Part shown: piece after piece, positions 35,112-43,087 of the stretch
How positions within the stretch are numbered: the stretch's first letter is position 1
Layout: every line of letters begins with the position of its first letter
Assembly: GCA_963831105.1 (NCBI GenBank)
Contig: CAWHOS010000003.1
Coordinates: 372,001-436,000 of the forward strand
Length of the DNA stretch: 64,000 bases
Direction of reading: 5' to 3'
Source: DATFQI01 sp963831105
GTDB lineage: Bacteria; Actinomycetota; Thermoleophilia; Solirubrobacterales; Solirubrobacteraceae
Notes under the pieces: model-generated
Told to the model about the DNA's origin: nothing
Seen by the model: only the letters and a program-made list of their open reading frames with translations
The model's database searches: none
Program-made: the position numbers and the translations under genes

Positions 35112-36878
35112 TCAGGCGGTACCGCTGGAGGGCCTCGCGGGGGTGGGGCTCGCCGTACCGTCGCCGCACGGCAGCTCGGCGCGCAGCACCGTCCCGCCGC
35201 CGGGTGGGCTCGACACGCGCAGCGCGCCGCCGACCGCCTCCACGCGGTCGGTGAGCCCGCGCAGGCCCGAGCCGCGGGAGCGGTCCGCGCCGCCGACGCC
35301 GTCGTCGGCGACCTCGAGCACCGCGAGGTCGCCCTGCCGCGAGAGCCGGATCGTGGCGCCCGACGCCCGCGCGTACTTGCCGACGTTGGCGAGCCCCTCG
35401 CAGGCGACGAAGTACGCGGCGAGCTCCACCTGCCGAGGGAGCCGCCCCTCGATCTCGACGAGCAGCCGCACGGGCGTGCGCGAGCGCCCCGCGAGCGACT
35501 CGAGCGCCGTGTCGAGGCCGTGCTCGAGCACCGCGGGGTGGATGCCGCGGGCCAGCTCGCGCAGCTCCTCGAGCGAAGCGCTCACCTCCTGGCGCGCGGC
35601 GGCCACGAGCGTCGCGGCGGTCTCCGGATCGTCCTTGATGCGGTCCTCGGTCATCCGCAGCGCGATCGCGAGCGAGACCAGGCGCTGCTGCGCGCCGTCG
35701 TGCAGGTCGCGCTCGATCTGGCGGCGCGCCTCGTCGCCGGCCTCGACGAGCCGCGCCCGCGAGCTGGCGAGCTCCTCCACGCGCGAGTGCAGCTCCTGCT
35801 GGAGCCGGCCGCGCTCCAGCGCGACGTCGACCGTCGCGCAGACCACCTCGAGCAGCTCGGGGTCGTATGTGAGCGCGCCGTCGTGGATGAGCGCCGCCAC
35901 GCGCGTGCCGTCATGCTCGACCGGCGTGGCGACCCAGCCCGAGTCCGCGGCCGGGAGCTCGGCGGGCTTGCCCTCGCCGTCGACGTAGGTCTCGAAGCCC
36001 GGCAGCCAGTAGACGAGCCGCAGCGACGGGTCGTGGAGGGTCGTCGCCAGCAGCTCGCCGAGCCGGGACGCATCCGGGGCCTGCTGGAGCGCGACCACCA
36101 GGTCCGCCACGCCGGCTCGCGCCATCTGCTCGCGCAGGATGCCGAGCAGGAACGCGAGCGGCACGGACACGAGGACGAGCGCGGTGATCTCCTGCGTGGG
36201 ACGCATGAACTCGCCCGTGAACAGCCGGTAGTAGGCCTGCGCGACGAGCACGAGGATCGCGACGGCGCCGGCGAGCATCGGCAGCAGCAGCCGGCGCAGG
36301 GCCGGCGCGGCACGCAGCCAGCGCGCCAGGGCGACGAGCCCGACCGCCAGCCCGACCGTGCTGTTGAAGGTCCGCTGGACGGTGTCGATCGCGTCCGCGG
36401 CGCCCGGCTCGGACCACAGCATGATCACGTTCTCGCGCCCGTCCGGGAACGGCAGGAAGAGCAGCCAGACGACCTGCCACACGACCGTGCCGAACGCCCA
36501 GGCCGCGATCAGGCCGCGGTCGAGCGGCTTCGAGAGCCGCCCGCTCGGGAAGCTCAGCACGAGCGCGCCGAACGGCGCGATCCACGCGTTCGCGATCGCC
36601 TCGGCGAGCGTGTAGGCCAGCGGCCGATCGATCTCGGCGAGCAGCTGCGTGCCCAGGTACAGGAAGCCGGTCAGCGTCATCAGCGCGCCGGTGCGGCTGT
36701 CGGGGCGCCGCTGCCAGGCGATCAGGCCGCAGGCGATGAACGAGCCGCCGACCGCGCGGTTGACGAACGCCGCCCACGTGACGGGCTCGGGCCCGTCGTA
36801 GAGCAGCACGAACCCGAGCAGCACGGCGGCGGCGCCGAGCGGCCACATGATCGCGAGCAGCCGGTGCAGCGGCCTCAT
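35112..36878 (-). CDS. Sensor histidine kinase, NarL/LiaS type, membrane-bound
   Basis: A 588-residue kinase with about eight N-terminal TM helices (residues 5-265), a GAF-like region (about 270-390), a coiled coil, HisKA_3 (RQIERDLHDGAQQRLVSLAIAL, phospho-His in DLHDG) and a GHKL ATPase (EGLANVGKYARAS, VADDGVGGADRSRGSGLRGLTDRVEAVGG). ATG 36878 is chosen because the frame further upstream lies in the regulator gene. It follows the response regulator by 13 bp, making a two-component pair. Confidence 0.92.
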   Translation of the reverse strand: MRPLHRLLAIMWPLGAAAVLLGFVLLYDGPEPVTWAAFVNRAVGGSFIACGLIAWQRRPDSRTGALMTLTGFLYLGTQLLAEIDRPLAYTLAEAIANAWIAPFGALVLSFPSGRLSKPLDRGLIAAWAFGTVVWQVVWLLFLPFPDGRENVIMLWSEPGAADAIDTVQRTFNSTVGLAVGLVALARWLRAAPALRRLLLPMLAGAVAILVLVAQAYYRLFTGEFMRPTQEITALVLVSVPLAFLLGILREQMARAGVADLVVALQQAPDASRLGELLATTLHDPSLRLVYWLPGFETYVDGEGKPAELPAADSGWVATPVEHDGTRVAALIHDGALTYDPELLEVVCATVDVALERGRLQQELHSRVEELASSRARLVEAGDEARRQIERDLHDGAQQRLVSLAIALRMTEDRIKDDPETAATLVAAARQEVSASLEELRELARGIHPAVLEHGLDTALESLAGRSRTPVRLLVEIEGRLPRQVELAAYFVACEGLANVGKYARASGATIRLSRQGDLAVLEVADDGVGGADRSRGSGLRGLTDRVEAVGGALRVSSPPGGGTVLRAELPCGDGTASPTPARPSSGTA

Positions 36879-36891
36879 CGGGCCGATCCTC

Positions 36892-37549
36892 TCACCGGCG
36901 GCGGCCGGGCGACAAGTACGCCAGGACGGCCCGGACGCGGCGGTTGGCATCGTCGTCCTCGCCGATCCCGAGCTTCGCGAAGACCGAGCGCGCGTGCTTC
37001 TGCACGGCGCTCTCGGTGATGACGAGGCGCTCGCCGATGGCTCGGTTGGACAGGCCCTCGGCGATCAGCGCCAGCACCTCGCGTTCGCGTGCGGACAGCG
37101 TGTCGAGCGGCCCGGCCTCGCGGTCGGCGGCCAGCAGCCGCTCGAAGACCCGCGGGTCGAGCGCCGAGCCCCCGGCGGCGACCCGCCGCAACGTGCCGGC
37201 GAAGTCCTCGACCTCGCTCACGCGGTCCTTGAGCAGGTAGCCGAGGCCCTGCGGCGTCTCCGGCCAGCAGGCGCATCGCGACGCCGGCGTCGACGTGCTG
37301 GGAGAGGATCAGGACCCCGATGCGCGCGTGCCGCGCGCGGATCGCGTGCGCCGCCCGCAGGCCCTCGTCGGTGAACGTCGGCGGCATGCGGATGTCGACG
37401 ACGGCGACGTCCGGCCGGTGCTCGTCGACGAGCGCGACCAGCTCGTCCCCGGTCGCCGCCTCGGCCACGACGTCGAAGCCGGCGCGCCGCAGCAGCGACG
37501 CGATCCCCTCGCGCACCAGCAGGCTGTCGTCGGCGATCGCGACGCGCAG
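36892..37549 (-). pseudogene. LuxR/NarL-family response regulator, one frameshift
   Basis: The receiver half begins around LRVAIADDSLLVREGIASLL (no ATG/GTG; perhaps CTG 37549) and has VAVVDIRMPPTFTDEG with the phospho-acceptor Asp. Near 37261 one extra G (GCCGGAGACG) shifts the frame; the continuation in the new frame is ETPQGLGYLLKDRVSEVEDF and the LuxR helix-turn-helix LSAREREVLALIAEGLSNRAIGERLVITESAVQKHARSVFAKL. Removing one base restores a normal regulator of about 218 residues paired with the kinase downstream. A consensus error is the likelier cause. Confidence 0.85.
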
Positions 37550-37550
37550 G

Positions 37551-38054
37551 TCAGCGGACAGGCTCGAACTCCATCGCCGTGAAGTTCACCGTCATCGAGA
37601 CGATCTGGCCGCCCTCGGGATCGTCGCTGAACGTCATCGAGGCGATCACGATCTCCTTGAGCGGGAGCTTCATGCTCGTCGAGGAGTAGAAGCCCTCGGG
37701 GATCGGCTTGCCGTCGAGCATCGCCTTCTGGATCGCCGCGACGGCCGGGTTGTTCACGAAGCTCACGTGGAGGTCGTGGATGTTGCCGTCGCGGTCCGGC
37801 TGCCCGAGGCTCGCCGAGTCGAGCGGGATGACCCCGATCACGTCGCCGAGACCGAGCGTGCTGGTCGCCGCCCGCTCCTTCTTGGGCTTCGCGCCGCTGT
37901 CGGCCGGCGCGGGCTGCCGGGCCAGCAGGGCGGTCACGGCGCGGTTGCCGGCGGCGTGCTGGAGCCCGAGCACGGCGGCCTCGGCGGGCAGCGGCTCCGC
38001 CTCCCGCGTTCCGGTCGGCTCTCTCCGGGGCGGCTCAGGCTCGAACCGGCGCAC
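37551..38054 (-). CDS. Hcp-like protein with N-terminal AGNRAV-LL motif
   Basis: A 167-residue protein. After a Pro/Glu-rich start comes AAVLGLQHAAGNRAVTALLARQ, the LQxxAGNxAVxxLL helix found at the front of many actinobacterial secreted or contractile-injection-associated proteins. The rest, from LGLGDVIGVIPLDSASLG through MKLPLKEIVIASMTFSDD to GQIVSMTVNFTAMEFEPV, has the beta-strand rhythm and the closing MTVxFTxMxFEP segment seen in Hcp/tail-tube proteins. It precedes a two-component pair in the same direction. Assignment is tentative. Confidence 0.6.
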   Translation of the reverse strand: MRRFEPEPPRREPTGTREAEPLPAEAAVLGLQHAAGNRAVTALLARQPAPADSGAKPKKERAATSTLGLGDVIGVIPLDSASLGQPDRDGNIHDLHVSFVNNPAVAAIQKAMLDGKPIPEGFYSSTSMKLPLKEIVIASMTFSDDPEGGQIVSMTVNFTAMEFEPVR

Positions 38055-38093
38055 GAGCCGAGCCTACGCCCACGCTCTCCGACCGTCGAGTCC

Positions 38094-38124
38094 GGAGTTG
38101 TTCGGCCTGAGGCTGAACAACTCC
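38094..38124. repeat. Long perfect hairpin
   Basis: GGAGTTGTTC (38094-38103) pairs with GAACAACTCC (38115-38124), continuing inward through a G-T wobble and GCC/GGC to a TGA loop, about 14 bp of stem. It lies in the 87-bp gap after the enoyl-CoA hydratase (-) and before the Hcp-like gene (-). There is no U-run, so it may be a stem-type terminator or an operator. Confidence 0.6.
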
Positions 38125-38141
38125 CGGCTCGGCGCGCCGGT

Positions 38142-38882
38142 TCAGGTTGCGCGGCGGCGCATCGACCACATCTGGCTCGCCCGCTCGAGCTCGAGCGCGG
38201 CGTGCCACGGGAGCGCGGGCGGGCCGCCGACGGTGCGCAGGCTGGCGGCGGTGCGGCGGGCGAGCTCCGGGTCCTTGGCGGGGACGGCCGCGAGCTCCAG
38301 GGCGGCGGCGTCGACCTCCGCGTCGGGCACGGCGGCCCAGGCGAGCCCGCGCTCGACGGCCTGCGCGCCCGTGAGCCGCTCGCCGAACAGCGTCAGCGCC
38401 GCGGCGGTCTCGCGCGAGCCGAGCCGGCCGAGCAGCGCGGTGTGGCCGCCGCCCGGGTGCAGGCCGATCGGGATGAAGCCCGACAGCAGCTTCGCGTCCT
38501 CGGCCACCACGCGCAGGTCGGTCGCGAGCGCCAGGTTGAGGCCGGCGCCGAGCGCGCCGCCGCGGATCGCCGCGACCGTCGGAGGCTCGAGCTCCCCGAC
38601 GCGCGCGAAGCTGCGGTAGATCGCCGTCATGCCGCGGAAGCGCTCGTCCTCGGCGGGGTCGCGGCCGGCCTCGGCGAGCGTCGCGCGGTCGCCGCCCGCG
38701 CAGAAGTACCCGCCCTCGCCGCGCACCACCACCGCGCCGACGGTCCGGTCGGCGTCGATCTCCTCGCACGCCGCCGTCAGCGCCTCGGCCATCGCGACCG
38801 TCAGCGCGTTGCGCCGCTCCGGCGCGTTCAGCGTCAGGACCGCGACCCCGTCCTCGCGGCGCTCCAGCTCGATCTCCGGCAT
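38142..38882 (-). CDS. Enoyl-CoA hydratase/isomerase
   Basis: A 246-residue crotonase-fold protein: LNAPERRNALTVAM, the oxyanion motif GYFCAGGDRATL, and AAIRGGALGAGLNLALATDLRVVAEDAKL. The second catalytic region reads FIPIGLHPGGGHTALL; the first of the two classical catalytic glutamates is replaced by Gly (IRGGALGAG), the second by His (GLHPGGG), so it may be an isomerase-like or non-hydratase member. ATG 38882 begins MPEIELERREDG. Confidence 0.85.
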   Translation of the reverse strand: MPEIELERREDGVAVLTLNAPERRNALTVAMAEALTAACEEIDADRTVGAVVVRGEGGYFCAGGDRATLAEAGRDPAEDERFRGMTAIYRSFARVGELEPPTVAAIRGGALGAGLNLALATDLRVVAEDAKLLSGFIPIGLHPGGGHTALLGRLGSRETAAALTLFGERLTGAQAVERGLAWAAVPDAEVDAAALELAAVPAKDPELARRTAASLRTVGGPPALPWHAALELERASQMWSMRRRAT

Positions 38883-38926
38883 GGCGCGCCACCCTAACGT
38901 CGCGGGGCCGACTAGGATCTCCGCCA

Positions 38927-39004
38927 ATGGAATTCCTGCTGCTCTGCCTCGTCTCGGTCCTCTTCGTCTTCACCGCCGGCGCGTACTTCGCCGGCCGCGG
39001 CTGA
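38927..39004 (+). CDS. 25-residue hydrophobic mini-protein (candidate)
   Basis: ATG 38927 with AGGA nine bases upstream opens a frame for MEFLLLCLVSVLFVFTAGAY plus AGRG and a TGA. It is a single short TM segment with a basic end, the usual form of bacterial membrane mini-proteins. It lies in the gap before a two-TM protein. Candidate only. Confidence 0.4.
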   Translation: MEFLLLCLVSVLFVFTAGAYFAGRG

Positions 39005-39055
39005 GCCACCCGCCCCGCGCGCGGTGCCGTCCGCGCCGCGCAGGACCATTGAGCA

Positions 39056-39463
39056 GTGCGGCGCACGAGACCCCACGCCTTCTTCTGGCTGCTCGCGGGC
39101 GCCTTGGCGATCGCGATCGTCGCCGCCGCGGTCGCGCCTGACCGGGCGCCCGCGCTCGCCCTCTACTGGAACCCCATCTACCGCGCGGAGGTCGCGCTGG
39201 TCGTGCTCGCGCTCGTGTACCTGCTCGGGACCGCCGGCTGGATGGCCTGGCACGGGCAGGCGTTCCGGCGGATCGAGCTGCCCGGCGGCGCGGCGCTGGA
39301 GCGGGACACCGCGGAACTGGACGCCGCCACGAGCGAGATCGACAGCTACCGCGAGTTCATGACGGAGCGGGTCGACGCCCTCGCGGAATCGCTCGACGAG
39401 GTGATCGACCGCGTGGACGAGCTCGCGGGCGGTTCAGATCCCCCGGATCCAGGGGTACCATGA
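39056..39463 (+). CDS. Small two-TM membrane protein with coiled-coil tail
   Basis: A 135-residue protein, GTG start. TM1 (about 8-28, FFWLLAGALAIAIVAAAVAP) and TM2 (about 45-66, VALVVLALVYLLGTAGWMAW) are followed by an acidic helical cytosolic domain (ERDTAELDAATSEIDSYREF to SLDEVIDRVDELAGG). The stop overlaps the next start as ATGA. Function unknown. Confidence 0.75.
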   Translation: MRRTRPHAFFWLLAGALAIAIVAAAVAPDRAPALALYWNPIYRAEVALVVLALVYLLGTAGWMAWHGQAFRRIELPGGAALERDTAELDAATSEIDSYREFMTERVDALAESLDEVIDRVDELAGGSDPPDPGVP

Positions 39464-39630
39464 TCTCTATGGCAAGCGCCGCTCAGCATGACCCCCTCGC
39501 CTCCGCTCGGGCCCATCTGGCGCGATCGAAGGCGCTGCGCGAGAAGACGGAGTACCACGGGAAGGCCATCGTCGAGCACCTGCGCCGCTACGCGGAGCAG
39601 CAGCGCGAAGCCGCGCGCCGCGGCCGGTAG
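39460..39630 (+). CDS. 56-residue helical protein coupled to the two-TM protein
   Basis: Starts at the ATGA overlap: MISMASAAQHDPLASARAHL, then a basic helix with ARSKALREKTEYHGKAIVEH and a C-terminal QQREAARRGR. The codon overlap and amphipathic composition argue that it is real. It probably works with the two-TM protein; no family recognised. Confidence 0.65.
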   Translation: MISMASAAQHDPLASARAHLARSKALREKTEYHGKAIVEHLRRYAEQQREAARRGR

Positions 39631-39633
39631 CGC

Positions 39634-40314
39634 CTAGTCCAGCTCGACGCGCATCGCGGCGGCCAGGCCGCCGCCGAGCGTGTGCAGCTCCGTGCCGAAG
39701 CGGACCGTGAGCGGGCCGCCGAACGGCTGGCGGTCGACGACCTCGAGCGCGTCGCCGAGCCGGACGCCGCGCTCGTCGAGGTAGCGGAGCATCTCCGGGT
39801 CCGAGTCCGAGACGCGGACGAAGCGGCCGGTCGCGCCCGTCTCCAGCGACTCGAGCGCGCGGGCGTCGCCCTCGTCGATCTCGAGGTCCACGTTCGGGAT
39901 CGGGTCGCCGTGCGGGTCGTGCGTCGGCTCGCCGAGCTTGGCGGCGATGCGCGCCTCGAGGTCCTCGGAGATGACGTGCTCGAGCGCCTCGGCCTCCTGG
40001 TGGACGCGATCCCAGGGCACGCCCAGGTGCTCGGCGAGATAGAGCTCGAGCAGCCGGTGGTGGCGCAGCACCTCCAGGGCGACTCGCTCGCCGGCCGGCG
40101 TGAGCAGCACGCCGCGGTAGGGCACGTGCTCGACCAGGTCGCGCTCGGCGAGCTTCTTGAGCATCGCCGAGACGGAGGCCGGGGTCACGTGGAGCCGCTC
40201 CGCGAGGTCGTTGGTCGCCACGGGCTGGCCCTCGGCGCGGCGCTGCAGGGCGTAGATCGCCTTCGCGTAGTCCTGGATCGCCTCGGTCGGGCGTGCGCCC
40301 TGCGCAGCGGCCAT
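39634..40314 (-). CDS. DtxR/MntR-family metal-dependent regulator
   Basis: A 226-residue regulator: N-terminal winged helix (QDYAKAIYALQRR, NDLAERLHVTPASVSAMLKKL), dimerisation/metal domain (VLRHHRLLELYLAEHLGVPWDRVHQEAEALEHVISEDLEARI) and a C-terminal SH3-like domain. The metal site has Glu (VHQEAEALEH) where IdeR/DtxR have Cys, and Asp in QDYAKAIY near the N-terminus, both as in the manganese sensor MntR. Its ATG overlaps the ZIP transporter stop (TGATG), so it is last in an MCO-ZIP-regulator operon and likely controls it by Mn(II). Confidence 0.9.
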   Translation of the reverse strand: MAAAQGARPTEAIQDYAKAIYALQRRAEGQPVATNDLAERLHVTPASVSAMLKKLAERDLVEHVPYRGVLLTPAGERVALEVLRHHRLLELYLAEHLGVPWDRVHQEAEALEHVISEDLEARIAAKLGEPTHDPHGDPIPNVDLEIDEGDARALESLETGATGRFVRVSDSDPEMLRYLDERGVRLGDALEVVDRQPFGGPLTVRFGTELHTLGGGLAAAMRVELD

Positions 40315-41504
40315 CAGACGCTCACCAACAGCCCGGTCGCGAACATCGTCGCCATGCCCAGCAGGATGCCGGACACGGCGGCCGGGTGCAGCAACCGGCC
40401 CTCGCCGTCGCGCACGGTCGGCGCCAGCTGCACGATCACCTGGACGATCGCGCCGGCCCCGAAGCCGAACAGGAACGCGGCCAGGCTCGAGTTGAACGCG
40501 GCGGCCCCGATCCACGCGCCGAGCACCGCGGGCATGCCGGCCACGAGCCCGAGCGTCGCCAGCAGCCCCAGCGAGGGCTGCGCGCGCGCGACCGGCGCGA
40601 CGATCGCGAGGCCCTCCGTGGTGTTGTGCAGCGCGAACCCGATCACGAGGAAGGCGCCGAGGGCGAGCGCGCCGGCCGAGTAGGCCGCGCCGATCGCCAC
40701 GCCCTCGCCGAGGTTGTGCAGGCCGATGCCCACGGCCACGAGCAGCGCCAGCGTCGTGCCGGAGGCGCCGCCCGCCTCCGCCGAGCGCCGGCGCGCGGTC
40801 AGCCACGCCGACACCCCGGTCAGCGCCAGGTAGGCGACGGCCGCGCCGATCAGCACGAGCGCCGCGCCGCCGAACGCCTGCGAGCCCTCGCCGGCCAGCT
40901 CGAAGCCCTCGAGCGTCGCGTCGACCGCGAGGAACGCGAGCAGGCCGATCGTCAGCGCCATCACCAGCCGCAGCCAGCCCGGCGGGATCCGCCTGATCCA
41001 CGGCAGCCACAGCATCCCGAGCGCGATCGGGATCACGCCGACGTAGATCCCGAGCAGCGCGAGCAGCCCGAAGAACGACGCGTCGGTGCTCGGGGTCTCC
41101 ACCGCGGCCGGGATCTCGTGCGTGATCGTCCCGCCCGCCGAGGTCAGCAGCGCCACCTCGTAGGCCTCGCCCTCCACCCACGGCTGCTGCAGCCGCACGC
41201 GCGTGGACTCGAGCCGCCCGATCGGATCGTCGGCCCCGGAGAACTGCACGAACGCGTCATTGACGACCGCCTGCGCGACGGTCACCGCGTCGGGTCCGTC
41301 GTTGCGCAGCGTCAGCTCGATCACGCCGGGCGAGAGCACCGTGCGCTCGACCACCAGCTCCTCCGCCGGCGGCCCGCGGCGCTCGCCGAGACCGGGCCCG
41401 CCGAGCGCCGCGAACAGGCCGAACGCGAGCGCGATCAGCACGAGCGGGACGAGCCCCAGCAGCCAGGCGGGCGCGGCCGACACGCGGGAGCCGAGCGCCG
41501 TCAT
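40314..41504 (-). CDS. ZIP-family metal transporter with extra N-terminal domain
   Basis: A 396-residue membrane protein. Residues about 150-396 hold eight TM segments with the ZIP signatures HNLGEGVAIG and HNTTEGLAI, which bind the divalent metal in the pore. Unusually, an anchor (about 12-33) and an external beta-rich domain (about 40-130, VLSPGVIELTLRNDGPDAVTV, RVRLQQPWVEGEAYEVALL) precede it. It likely imports Mn, Fe or Zn. It overlaps the multicopper oxidase (ATGA) and the MntR-like gene (1 nt). Confidence 0.88.
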   Translation of the reverse strand: MTALGSRVSAAPAWLLGLVPLVLIALAFGLFAALGGPGLGERRGPPAEELVVERTVLSPGVIELTLRNDGPDAVTVAQAVVNDAFVQFSGADDPIGRLESTRVRLQQPWVEGEAYEVALLTSAGGTITHEIPAAVETPSTDASFFGLLALLGIYVGVIPIALGMLWLPWIRRIPPGWLRLVMALTIGLLAFLAVDATLEGFELAGEGSQAFGGAALVLIGAAVAYLALTGVSAWLTARRRSAEAGGASGTTLALLVAVGIGLHNLGEGVAIGAAYSAGALALGAFLVIGFALHNTTEGLAIVAPVARAQPSLGLLATLGLVAGMPAVLGAWIGAAAFNSSLAAFLFGFGAGAIVQVIVQLAPTVRDGEGRLLHPAAVSGILLGMATMFATGLLVSV

Positions 41505-42529
41505 CGCACGTCGAAGAAGCCCTGCCAGCCGAGCTCGGTGAACTCGGACTGGTGCGCGTGGAACATGAACGGGCCCGGCGTCGGGAACCGCCACTCCGCG
41601 ATCCCGCGCTGGCCCTGGCAGAGCATCACGGTGTCGGTGAGCTCTGCGGCGGTGCGCGACGTGCCCGTCGGATACCAGTCGAACAGGTTGCCGTGCAGGT
41701 GCAGCGAGTTGATCAGGTCGTACTCGAGCACGTTGACCACGTAGAGGCGGATCAGCTCGCCGCGCGGGACCTCGATCGGCCGGTTCATGTAGGCGAACGG
41801 GATCGTGTTGGCGGCGTAGACCTCGTTCGCGCGGTCGAAGTTCGTGTCGAACCCGTTCATGACCATCACGAGCTCCTCGGCGTCCTCGCGCCCGTCCTTC
41901 GGGTCCACGATGAAGGCGCCGTAGAGCCCCTTGGCGATGTGCTCGGCCAGCGGCCGCACGTGGCAGTGGTAGAGGTGCAGGCCGGCGGGCAGGGCCTCGA
42001 ACTCGTAGACCGTCTTGCCGCCGCGGCCGATCTGCCCGGCGCCCTGGCCCGGCACGCCGTCCATGTCGGACGGGTGGATGCCGTGGAAGTGGATCGTGTG
42101 CGGGTGCTCGGAGGCGTTGGCGAACGTGATCCGCAGCCGCTCGCCCTCGCGACAGCGCAGCGTCGGGCCGGGGATGCGGCCGTTGTAGGTCCAGGCCGCG
42201 AAGCGCACGCCCGGCGCGACCTCGATCTCGCGGTCGAGCCCGACGAGCTCCCACTCGCGCACGACCTGGCCGGAAGCGGTGCGGGTCGTACGGCCCCAGT
42301 CGAAGTCGCGCAGGATCTCGTGCGGGTCGAAGCCGTTGGCCGCGTGGTCGACCGTCCTGCCGTCGCGGAAGTCGGCGTGCCCCGTGCCCTCGTGGCCGGC
42401 GTGGATGACGCCGTTCTCGGCGCCGTGATGGGCATGCTGGCCGGCCGCGGTCCCGGCGCGCGAGGCGATCAGGGCAGCGCCCCCGAGACCCCCCGCCGCG
42501 ATCAACCCTCGTCGGGTGAGCTCTGCCAC
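41501..42529 (-). CDS. Two-domain multicopper oxidase, Tat-exported
   Basis: A 342-residue protein with a Tat-type signal (LTRRGLIAAGGLGGAALIAS). Copper motifs: HTIHFHGIHPSD, HLYHCHVRPLAEHIAKGLYG in domain 1 (the only HCH, so the type 1 copper is there), and SLHLHGNLF with FMFHAHQSEFTELG in domain 2. Two cupredoxin domains imply trimer assembly as in small laccases. First gene of the operon with ZIP and MntR-like regulator, suggesting extracytoplasmic oxidation of Mn, Fe or Cu. Confidence 0.9.
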   Translation of the reverse strand: MAELTRRGLIAAGGLGGAALIASRAGTAAGQHAHHGAENGVIHAGHEGTGHADFRDGRTVDHAANGFDPHEILRDFDWGRTTRTASGQVVREWELVGLDREIEVAPGVRFAAWTYNGRIPGPTLRCREGERLRITFANASEHPHTIHFHGIHPSDMDGVPGQGAGQIGRGGKTVYEFEALPAGLHLYHCHVRPLAEHIAKGLYGAFIVDPKDGREDAEELVMVMNGFDTNFDRANEVYAANTIPFAYMNRPIEVPRGELIRLYVVNVLEYDLINSLHLHGNLFDWYPTGTSRTAAELTDTVMLCQGQRGIAEWRFPTPGPFMFHAHQSEFTELGWQGFFDVR

Positions 42530-42579
42530 ACCCGAGATTGTGACACAACTAAACCTTCTCTGCCGGGTAGGTGGCGGTC

Positions 42580-42846
42580 ATGGACGAAAAGGACAAGGGC
42601 GAGTGGGCCGAGACGGCGGACGAGGGCGTCGTCCCGGACGACCTCGGCGGCGACGAGGGCGACAGCGCCGTGCTCGGGCGCACGACCGGCTCGGACGAGC
42701 CGGCGACCGAGGCGGGGGTCGACCGCAGCGGCGGCGACGAGGCCGACGCGACCTCCGACGGCGGCTCCGAGCCCCCTGAGGACGCCGAGCCGGACCTCAA
42801 GGACGCGGGCGCTGCGCAGCGCCGCGACGCGCGCCAGGGCTCCTAG
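42580..42846 (+). CDS. Small acidic disordered protein
   Basis: About 88 residues from ATG 42580 (an in-frame GTG at 42571 is possible), almost all Asp, Glu, Gly, Ala, Ser and Thr: MDEKDKGEWAETADEGVVPD, then DEGDSAVLGRTTGSDEPAT. No domain. It overlaps the convergent zinc-ribbon gene by 4 nt. Such proteins are common in actinobacteria and have no known role. Confidence 0.6.
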   Translation: MDEKDKGEWAETADEGVVPDDLGGDEGDSAVLGRTTGSDEPATEAGVDRSGGDEADATSDGGSEPPEDAEPDLKDAGAAQRRDARQGS

Positions 42847-43079
42847 TCGCCGGTCACCGCGACGTTGACGGTCCGGCAGCGCCCGCAGCGCACCCGGACC
42901 TTCTTGGTCATGTGCGCCGCGTCCATCGACTCGGCGAGCACGTTGCCGCACGTCACGCAGACGTAGTCGTCCGCGCCGTTGCCGCGGAACGCGGGGCGGT
43001 CCGGGTCCTCCTGGATCGCCGTGCCCGCGGCGAAGGGCACCTCGCCCTCCCGGATCTCCCGCATCACGACGCGCGCCAC
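42843..43079 (-). CDS. Small zinc-ribbon protein
   Basis: A 78-residue protein, GTG start (ATG at 43064 also possible). Two Cys pairs, YVCVTCGNVLAE and VRVRCGRCRTVNV, form a zinc ribbon. It follows coxG by 8 bp on the same strand and is probably co-transcribed. It might be a redox or metal-handling accessory of the CO dehydrogenase locus, but only position supports that. Confidence 0.75.
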   Translation of the reverse strand: MARVVMREIREGEVPFAAGTAIQEDPDRPAFRGNGADDYVCVTCGNVLAESMDAAHMTKKVRVRCGRCRTVNVAVTGD

Positions 43080-43087
43080 GGGTGCGC

